The notes under the pieces: model-generated
Databases searched by the model: none
Told to the model about the DNA's origin: nothing
Seen by the model: the letters and a program-made list of their open reading frames with translations, nothing else
Position numbers and translations under genes: made by a program
Assembly: GCA_012064415.1 (NCBI GenBank)
Contig: SSNU01000202.1
Location: 72,211-136,210 of the forward strand
Length of the DNA: 64,000 nt
Reading direction: 5' to 3'
From: Gyrodactylus bullatarudis
Taxonomy: Eukaryota > Platyhelminthes > Monogenea > Gyrodactylidea > Gyrodactylidae
Part shown: positions 1 to 10,100 of the stretch, piece after piece
Layout of the letters: the number at the start of each line of letters is the position of its first letter
Position numbering within the stretch: the stretch's first letter is position 1

Positions 1-139
1 TATTCTTTAACATTTACTATTTCTTTCAAAATTTGTAAATTATTATTTTTCATTCAAATTTAACTTTTATCATTTTCAAAGAGAGACCACTGATGATCCT
101 TTGAGAAATGCGCATTTGGTTTTAAATATATCTTCTTAT
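1..139 (+). mobile_element. PLE tail with hammerhead ribozyme
   Basis: The sequence around gatttgtaaattattattt-like bases matches the 3' tails of the PLE copies at 33.9, 41.6, 45.8 and 55.4 kb. It is cut at the window edge. It carries the complete hammerhead at 82-124. Confidence 0.6.
82..124 (+). ncRNA. Hammerhead ribozyme (PLE family), copy 1
   Basis: CTGATGA at 90-96 and GAAA at 105-108 form the invariant core. Stem I pairs 82-89 with 117-124 (ACCA/TGGT plus four outer pairs, two of them G-U). Stem II is TC/GA with a CTTT loop. Stem III is 3 bp (A108-T115, T109-A114, G110-C113). The cleavage triplet is AUU, with T116 at position 17. The very short stem III is typical of PLE hammerheads, which are thought to act as dimers. 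Folding was done by eye. Confidence 0.7.
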
Positions 140-433
140 ATAATTTCTAAATTCTATATCTTTTGGCAAACCATTGTTAGTGCTACAATAAATGCTTACA
201 TCACCTATCAAGAAAGTATGATAAACAGTGGGCTAGATCCGAAATCTAATTGTCGTAAATTTTTGGTTGAACTCGCACTGGGTCTTATAGCTTCCAAGAC
301 CAAGGCTATTAAGAGAAGAAGACCATGTTTGAATGAATCAGTTACAGAAGAGCCCCCTGCTAAGAAGAAAAATATTTTAGAATTTTCCCATGAAAAATTT
401 TCTCTGGGCCTTAAAGGGTTCAAAACACTTTAG
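140..433 (+). pseudogene. piggyBac-type transposase, C-terminal fragment
   Basis: The frame reads FWQTIVSATINAYITYQESM and then FLVELALGLIASKTKAIKRRRP. This matches the end of piggyBac/PGBD transposases (a NAYI-YK segment followed by FR-ELA-L). No DDE region precedes it; a PLE tail with a hammerhead lies directly upstream instead. The Cys-rich zinc domain that usually ends the protein is absent. It is a relic. Confidence 0.55.
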
Positions 434-1120
434 CGTGAATAACAAGTTTTAAGACTGAGAGGAGAGGAACATCTCAAAATCCGATTCAAGAGTTCTTTTC
501 CTATAATGAATTCAACTTTTAATAATAAATAATAAAGAATCCTTAAGTAATAATTGAAAATTTAATTTCTCAAGTCTTTAAAAGTCAAAGTTTTCACATT
601 GCTCAATACGTCTTACGAAAAATTCGTATACTTTGGACAATGTGTACAATGAGTGAAGAATGAGTATACCGCATCAGAAAGTATTAAAAGATAATTATCT
701 TTTTCTATTTTTTCTATCCAAAAGTATTTGTGTTCCTGACTGTACGAAGAATTATAGTCTCTATTTCTTTATTTATAATTATAACCATCATACCTACAAG
801 TAGAATCAGCAGAAAATTCTCTATCGAATGAATCAAAATTGAGTGAATTTTTTTGGAAAGTTTGACACTCCTAAGCCTACTTTATAGTAGATATACATAA
901 TTTTTCTCAACTAAAAAGGGACAGAGAGGAGAGGGATAGGTTTGTTACATTTTTTATAGAGGTACAACTGTACTAGATTTGGTTGATATATGAAGGTGCA
1001 AAGTTTTTAGAAGTTTCTTAGAAAATCAAATATAACAAGGATTTTCTGGATTATGATTAAATACACATTTTTGGAACTTTAAGGGAGATTTTGTCGAAAG
1101 GTATGATGAAACTAACTCAC
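434..1120. other. No recognised gene
   Basis: AT-rich sequence left of the last visible TRPA-like exon. It is presumably intron of that gene, since the exon at 1121 ends with a GTGAGT donor. I see no ORF or repeat I can name. Confidence 0.5.
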
Positions 1121-4100
1121 TCTTGTTTATTATCAATAGCGATGTCGAGTGCATTTGAGCCGGAGCATATTTTAAAGTGCGTCGAATCAATGACTATGGT
1201 TGGATCTGCTTTTATCTTCAATAGTGCCTTTACTGTGTCGAATTGTCCCTCACTGCATGCCATATGAAGAGGTGGAATCTTTATACATAATTTTAATGAA
1301 ATAAAATGATAATTTGCTTACAATTCTTCCGTTTGTATAGTTCAAATCAAAGTCTTGGTCATAAAAGTATCTTACAACATCTGTATGACCAGCTCCAGCT
1401 GCCAAACAACAAGGTGTATGAAAGAACATATTCGTTATGCTTTTACGGGCTCCCTTTTTAACCAGAGACTTGACACAATCCAAGTGTCCACGTCGTGATG
1501 CAAGATGAAGGGGAGAATTGTTATTGTAATTGAGGGTATTCAAGTCAGAAACTTCATATTTTTCTAAGAGTATATCCAGAATTCTAAATAAAATTTATTG
1601 CATAAAAATCAAATTAAAGAGGTAAAACTTGCAACAAGTTTGAGCACAAATTTCTGAAGTTCAAGGACTATCGTAACTATTTATGAGTAAAATTTAGATA
1701 TGCATAATTTCAATTGAAGATGTCAAACTTTCAAATTTAGTTTTCGAAAACAGCAATTATGGAGGATAAAGAATCTATTTGAAGCATGAAATAGAAATGT
1801 GTCCGGAGAAAAAAAATTGTCTCTCTCTAATCAATAGGCATAGGTAAATCGTAAGAACCTTTTATCTAGTGATTCGTACGAATCCCTGCTTTCACACGAT
1901 TCACGGTAACATATAGAAGATTTCAGTTTACAGATACCATGAGATAACTGAGAACTTAAATCGAATCATATGCTAGCAAAGGTTACATAGTGTTTTTACA
2001 ATTAAAATTATTGGTTCAAAAACAAATTTTTAACTAATTATAATTGACATTTTTGGGGTCTACTATTAACGGTTCACCATATTATAATAAAAAAACTTCA
2101 ACATACATTTTATAGCCAAGTTTTGCAGCCAGATGAAGCGGTGTATTTCCAAAATTATCTTTGGATAAAAGAACTGCTTTATTCTTATTTTCTGCGAGAC
2201 ATGCCTGCTCAAATTTATAATTGTGAGATTTTTGCACAAAATAAATAGTTTAAAAGTAACTAATTCATCATACCACTAATATTTTTCCCCATCTAAACTC
2301 GGCAATTTTTCGCAATTTTAACATGTATGTATGAAACTTTACATGAATTTCTATTTTGAAAAAAAATTCCCATGTTAAAATTGCAAAAGATTGCAAGGTA
2401 AAGATTGGAAAAATATTAGTGGTATGATGAAAATCTTTTTGAAAAATAACGTGAAATGATATTGAGTCAATTTTCATGATCATTGAAGCGAAAAGATATA
2501 TTGATGTTATGAATTAGTTTTTCAAATACCTCCGAAAATTATTATTTAAAAATTATGAAAGAAATAGTAAAAGTCAAAGAAAATAAGAATAAAATATCAG
2601 CTGAAAAAACACAAAAAGTGAAAAAGCTCACATTGACCAGAGTAGTTGAAGGTTATATGAATAGTTTTTCTTAACACATAGATTACGTTTATATAGGTTA
2701 ATAAGGAATTTTTCTGAGGCTCCACAATCACATTGGAATTTGTCAAATAATAGAGTTTTCTCCTCCGGCTTCAGCAAATCCTTATGAATCAAACTAAACA
2801 ATCTCTGATTTTTAACCCTTTATGTCCCAGAGAATTTTTTTTCATGACTTGTATTAAATCTTTAGTCTATCTCGGGGTTTGTGAATACGCTGATTAAGAA
2901 TCTTCAGTTGTTTTAACAAAATTATTTTTGGTTCAGAAGTTATCGATCAAAAAATTGTCCCTGGGAAGTAGGTTTTCAAAAAAACGTTTAAATTTTTTTT
3001 GTAAAAAATCAACTCTCTTTGAAATAGTATACCACGATTTTGACGAATGAATATCTTTGCGTATTCCATGAGATTAATAAATTTCCTATCGAATGGGGGA
3101 CTTCAAGGGTTTAATACAATATTCAATTGAATGTTATTGTAATTTTGATTGATAAGATTATTAAGTCTTCTTCTAATGTCATTACTAAACCCATCACCTT
3201 TGAAGTTGAGCTTCATCAAAATATTTGTTTTATTATACTAATTCTGAAATTACATCATCTATTGATACTGATGATGAAAATAAAAATAATAATGATACTC
3301 TAAGTGTAAAAGAACATTGATCTGTTATACTGCTACTGAAATTAACGAAAATAATGATACTGCAAGTGTACTGAATTTGGCTTATAGTTGATCTTTTTGT
3401 TCAAATGAAAAAGCAAAGCTTTCTTGTAGAATATAGAGAAATGTCTTGATGATTTTTAAAATCTATCTCTTACCTCGACAAATTCATTCCTTCCAGTGAG
3501 AACTGCATGATGTAGGTAGGTGTAGCCGTCAGTGTCTTTTCTCGAATAGTTTTTAAAAATTCCTGTATCCTCAAAAATAGCCTAAATAAGAAAAAGGAAT
3601 TTGAAAAGATCAAATGGTTATTTTTTCATGTTTAAAATTTTTATCAGATTTATAATGAATGATCGAATCTAACAGTCATTCTAATTCTACACCTAGTTAA
3701 TGTGAAAATTAGTGTAGTTTGAAAAAAAACAATCGATATGAAGTTGGGAATCTATGATTTTTACGAAAACTCGATTTTTTCATCTAAAATTCGAACATGT
3801 TTAAGATTTTTTGGAATCCTACTCATATTGCCCTTTTTCACGATTTGAAGAAAAAAATTCTGCAAAAAATTATTTTTATAAAAAATATGGCCATTTTTCA
3901 AATTTCAATTTGACGTCAGAATCCCATTTTTTCGAACTGAAAATTTTAATTGATTTTAAAGTGAGAGAGTGATCAAAAATTGAGGATTATGAGGTGAATA
4001 ATAAGACAAAAAAGTCAAATATCGCTGACAAATTTTCGAAAGATCCATCATTATCGAGGGATTTCGGTTTTTTGAAATTTCATTAATTTTCAAGTAATGA

Positions 4101-7100
4101 AAATGATTAAATGTGCAACATGAGTAGGATTCCAAAAAATCTTTAACATGTTTGAACTTTTAAGGAAAAAATTGAGTTGTTCGTAAAAATCATAGATTCC
4201 CAACTTCATATCAACAAACTTAACTTGATAATCATCATTCTACACAATATTTCTTACTTTGGCAACCTGATAAGATTTGCTTTGAAGGGCTGTCATTAGT
4301 GGATCTCTCATTTTTGAGTCGGTAACAAAAGTTTCAGCCTTTTGTTCTTTAAGCCAATTGTAGATTTCTATTTCGTCATATTTAGCTGCAAGATGTAGGG
4401 AAGTTCGCAGTTTTGTATCGGCCACTTCAGCCATACCACTATCTCTTTCCCATAACTTCTCAATGAATCTTTTATTTCCCCTCTTGACAGCATAAAAGAG
4501 TGGTACATTTTTAGAATTATCGGCATAATTCAGTTTTTCGAATGTTTCATTATCAATTCGCGCAAACACTTTATCAACTAAATCATCACTTTCTAAAAGA
4601 ATATAAAAAAGTGATGAGATAAATTGGGGTCAGATTTTTTAGAAACCGAATTTTCGAATTTTCATCTCTGAACCGAAATTTTTTTTTAAAGAAGATAAAT
4701 CACTTACTTGATTTTGCCAGTAAATGCAGAACATTTTCACCTTCATTATTTGTCGAGCATATTTTCAAGTACGGTTCATATGCTTTCTTCAACAAAACAT
4801 CAACACAATTCTCATAACCACAGAGAATGGCCAAACTGAGTGCCGTCATACCTGATGATGTTTTGGCATTCAAGATATTCTCAAAGCTTTTGCCTAAAAA
4901 AATAAATTTTCAGTCAAAGGTACGAAAATCAAGAAAAAAATTTCACCAAATATTCGTTTAGATTTGCAAACTTCAAACAAAGAACCAGTTAAACAAAATT
5001 ACATTTCATTATTTTCACGTAATTTCATTGAAGAATCTTTGTTTATTTAATCACTATAATAATTTTAAAGAATATTTGAACCTGTTAGAAATTTACCTTT
5101 TTTAAAATACTGAATTCAGGAGCGCTGTTGCGTAATCTTTGGCCGTTAAAGACTGATGACTCATAAGTGATGAGTATACCTGAAACATAGCGCTTATCTC
5201 AAACTAACCTTGGGCATCGCCTTTCATTTTCAATGGTAGATAGAATAGCCAGAATAAATTATGAAATTGCTATTCATCTCAATCCCTAATCACTGAACTT
5301 CAATGGCCAATATCGAGTACTTTTTCTGATAAGGAAGAAATCGCTAAGCTTCTCGTATAGCACTTCTTAAAAGAGGATTTCAAAAGATTAGCGTAATGCG
5401 GAAAGAACTTTTTACCCAAATTTCAGTTAAAATTTTCCAAAAAAGTTGAATTGTAGAATTTTGGAGTTTTGAACTTTCCATTCTAAGAATTTTTAATTCG
5501 ATTTTAAAATTAATTTTTTGAGTCTAAAAATAGTAAATTCTCATCTTCATGTTAACTAGCCAATGGAATTCTTTGAAATTAAATTTTGATTATCATTTTG
5601 TGGGAAATATTGCCGAAATTCTACAAATATATTTGATTCTGATTATAATGGAAAAGTTACCCTTCTTAACCATCAGCCTATCCCCACCACCTAATAACAA
5701 CATGCTTAGTTTTGTATAAATATCTAGCAGGTGTAAGAGTCTGATGAGGACCGGTGAAATAAAAGCTTGTCTTCCAATCCTCATAATGAGATTTTCATTA
5801 AAATCAGAATCAAATTTTGATTAGCAAGAGATATCGTTTTTATTGATATACTAAAAATTCATAAAACTCACCTTTAACCTCGTCCAAAAGGTCGCTTAAG
5901 TATGCTTGCAAGCAATTGCTTGAACCATTAGAGCATGCTGAATGAATCTGAATAGATTATGTATATTTCAATTAGATCTCATTAATGAAAAGGATAAATC
6001 AACAGTTTAATCAATGGTTACACAATTTGATAAAATTTTCAAAATTTCTATATTTGAAGTTGGGATTCTATGATTTTTACGAAAACCTGGATTCAATTTT
6101 TTAAAGATTTTTTGGAATCCTACTCATTTTGCCGACTTTTACCAGTTGAGAAAAAAAAATTATATTTATAAAAAATATGGCCATTTTTCAAATTTAAATT
6201 TGGCGTCAAAAACCCATTTTTTCTGAACTTTAAACTGAAAATTTTTGTGGAAAATAATGCCGGGCTTCTTCTAAAATATTTTCTGATGATGAAGATATCT
6301 TCATGAGGAATTAGAAGTCGAGTGAATATTTAGTGATTAAGCTTATATTTCACCGGATCTCATCAGACTATTACACAGGCTTGATAATTATACTTAATTT
6401 CTGAGCAAATGGAAATTCCTCTTATTGTCTCAAAAAATGTTTTTTGGGGGATGAAACATAGGGGGTGAGAATTATTTTTATAGATTTGAAAATAGAAGGG
6501 TGATTAAAAGAGTTTTTTCAGGATCAAGATTAGACAAGAAAATCAAACTTATCTGATGCACAGCCTTATTATCATTTGGGAGTTCAACTGAATTTCAATT
6601 TTTTGATCATTTTCACTAGTTAAAAATCAATGAAATTTCGATGACTGAAAATCTCTCAAAAATGGGGTAACTGTCGATAATTTGATGGTGCTAGTCAGCT
6701 TTCTTGTCTAATCTTGATCCTGAAAATCAAATTTCGATCAACCTCCAATTTTCAAATCAATTAAAAATTTTGGTTCAAAGCTCGAAAAAATGGGATTTTG
6801 GCGCCAAATTGAAATTCGAAAAAGGGCCATACTTATGAAATTTTTTTCAGAATTTTTTTTTCAACTGGTAAAAGAGGGCAACATGAGTAGGATTCCAAAA
6901 AATCTTTAAAAAATTCGAATTCTTGATGAAAAATTCGAAATTTCTGTAAAAATCATAGATTCCCAACTTCATATCAATTAGCTTTACAAACAACAAATTA
7001 ATAATAATTTTTTCAGATTTTTTTTTTTCAAATGGTGAAAGTGGGCAGCATGAGTAGGATTCCAGAAAATCTTTGGCAAATTCGAATTCTTGATGAAAAT

Positions 7101-10100
7101 ATCGAGATTTCTGTAAAAATCATAGATTCCCAACTTCATATCAATTAGCTTTACAAACAACAAAATTTTCAAAAAAATTTAGCATTACATTATAACACTA
7201 ATAATTTTTGACCAGCTAAGACTAGATAATTGAATATTCTAGCAACTAATCGGAAAATATTCGACAGGGTGTTAGGTCCTAACACTGTTGGGAGTAACTA
7301 GGATTTTGAGAGTTTTAAATAAAAGTGAGCATTATCCTAATGACTGTATTATAATTAGAATTAAAGATTAGAATTTAAAAAATGTATGCTGAAGCTTAAT
7401 TTCGAAAACATAAACTTTACTACTGAATTCAAATTTTCTTTAAACAATTTAAGGAAAATATGTTTTAGATTAGTAACTGATATGGCTCTCTTACCGGAGT
7501 TTCAGAATCAATCGTACAAACATTCTTTTTACATCCGTATTGGGATAGAATTTGATAAGCAATCACGTCATTCTTTTCCAAAGCTAAATGCATGGGTGTA
7601 ATTTTTTCACTGTTTTGTGGCTGAAAAATTTAAGCGTTATTTTCAAAAGGATTAGATAAAATAGGACTAGAGTATACCAAAAACTAAGCGTATTGTATTT
7701 CTACATGTACAATAGTTGCATCTATTCGAGCTCAAGTTGAGTTTCTTGAAAATAATTACTCTGCTACTATATTAGTAAACAAAAAGGTCCTCTATATGAT
7801 CCATTCTTCCTTAAGAGACTCGGACTACTAATGATAGTCCAATAGCTAAAGAGAAAGCCAATGTCACAGCTTCCCCTTTTCCCGCTATCCCGCTTCCGAA
7901 ATTATCATAGACATCTTATTAACTAGTAAAACGTCGTGATGATAATTTGATCTCTAATATTTTACTTATTCCGCTCCCCTATATTTTTTCACTCATCTAT
8001 CTAATAACCTAAACAATATCATTTACTCTTGTTCGATCTCTTCGGATTGGCTAAAAAAATCAAAATTATTCCAATTCCCAAATGTTCCAAGGCTATTAAT
8101 CCCTCTGATTTCAGACAAATCTCAAGTCTTCCCATATTCCTTTCAATTATTGTTGTTGTGGCGTTTGAATATACGCTAAGCATATTCTTTAAAAGACCTA
8201 CATTGTATATGATTTGTATTATTAATCTGTTGTTTATCTTGTTATGGTTCGCCCAACTTAATAAAGTCCCAGCCCAATACGTCTACTCTTCTTACCTGCC
8301 CAATACCCATAGCCTAGTCCATAACAATTGTCAATTTCATCAACCTACATTTAAATTCTATCAATCTCACTAGCATTGATTCACAACAACATGGATTTTT
8401 TCCAGGCCGCAGCACTGCTACAAATATATTGTTTCCTTCATAGACAAAGTTAAAAAACTTAAATACAAACCGCTGTATTCTTCCGTTCAGCATAATAAAA
8501 GATAGCCTGATCCACCATCATGTCAATTCTTACATAATGAACCTTATTCTTGAGATTCTAGAAAACAGACCCCAGTATGTATCTTTCAATAACTCATGCT
8601 TAGTACCTTTCTTTTGATAGAAAACTTAATTTATTTAGTAGAATCTCGAAGTAAAAATAAAATTTATACAAATATGAATTTTGGTTATTGATAAGGTTGA
8701 ATCAAATAATTCGAGTTTATATCTGATGTTGGTGGAATTAGCATGTAAAGAAAGGCGCATATGTTGCCAATTTGCAAACCCGAGAGGGAGTTTATGTCAA
8801 TGTTGAAACTGATCTTCAAGACAAGGGTGTTGTTGAGAAGGCACGTGAACTTCAATTTGTTCCTGATAAGGTATGGGGATGGCGAGAGTTCTTTGCATTG
8901 AATCTGGAGAGAAAGTCCAGAGAGGAAAGAGTTGAGCCTTAGCTAACAGGATACGGTAAGAGAAGGGGCCAAAACAAGACCAAAGAAATCTTCTTTGAAT
9001 TTTCTCAAGTTCATCACTAACTTTACGGGTTATATTCCTTATATGTCCGGATGCATACTATGCCCATGCAAGCATGGCACAGATATCATTCCCGATGAAC
9101 TTAGACACTTAGACGCATCCCTGGCAAAAATTAGTCTATCATTGAGTCGTTTTGAGACGAAAATACTCTGCCTATCTCCCACAATTACACTAGCGCCGGA
9201 TCTCATTTCCCTAATTGTATCTCAAATTCAGGACTTGGGACTTAATTACTCCGACAAACTTGCCATCATTCTTAAAACGTTAAGAATCAAATCCTATTTT
9301 AGACAATTAACCTACTAGCAGAGTGTGGTCACTGGTAATTACTATATCCATATGAACTCTAACTTGATGGAGATTGTCTTCTCACACCTAGATGTTAGAA
9401 ATTCGGATAAGCAAGTGTCAATTATGATTACTAAAGAATAACTAAAAGATTCTTAAGAAATTGTTTCTCTTTTCACACCTGCTAGTTATGTGATTTTTGA
9501 CTCGGCTAAATCTTATTCATAAACATTCAGTCTTGAGGTTTGTAAGGGGGTACTATTCTCATTGAGTATTACTCAATGAATAAGACTCAAAATTCGGTTC
9601 AAATTCAGGGTTCTGGTTCTCTTTGATCGCTTTTAGAATAAATAGGAATTTCTGATTGCAGCTCTTAATTCTTATCATGAAAGTTACACTCAAAACCTGT
9701 CTTAAAGTCTTCGAACTGTTTTGAATACAGTTGGTATAACAGTTTCCCAAGTTCAATACTCGATCAAGAAATTCAGAAATCTCAAAACTATCGATGAACT
9801 TGATTCTCAAGAAATTGTTTCTCTTTTCACACCTGCTAGTTATGTGATTTTTGACTCGGCTAAATCTTATTCATAAACATTCAGTCTTGTAAATAAGCAA
9901 CATGTAGAAATTACAGTGTTTTTAGACAATTAACCTACTAGCAGAGTGTGGTCACTGGTAATTACTATATCCATATGAACTCTAACTTGATGGAGATTGT
10001 CTTCTCACACCTAGATGTTAGAAATTCGGATAAGCCTAGTGGTTAGAAGCGTTGCCTCACAACGTTGAAGACCTGGGTTCGAATCCTGGCTATGGTGTAC

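Noticed and set aside
2262..2450. Inverted repeat gatattttcccatct-type pair as a new element
   Set aside because: A short imperfect fold-back (about 2268-2420) in an intron without clear ends, target duplication or other copies noticed.
4908..5871. An extra TRPA-like exon near 5.1-5.2 kb
   Set aside because: Exon 5872-5947 joins exon 4708-4893 directly in frame and in ankyrin register, so no exon is needed here.
10032..10092. A genuine tRNA gene
   Set aside because: The B box is perfect, but the acceptor stem cannot be formed, the 3' end runs into the hammerhead, and the unit is followed by SINE body. It is a tRNA-derived head.
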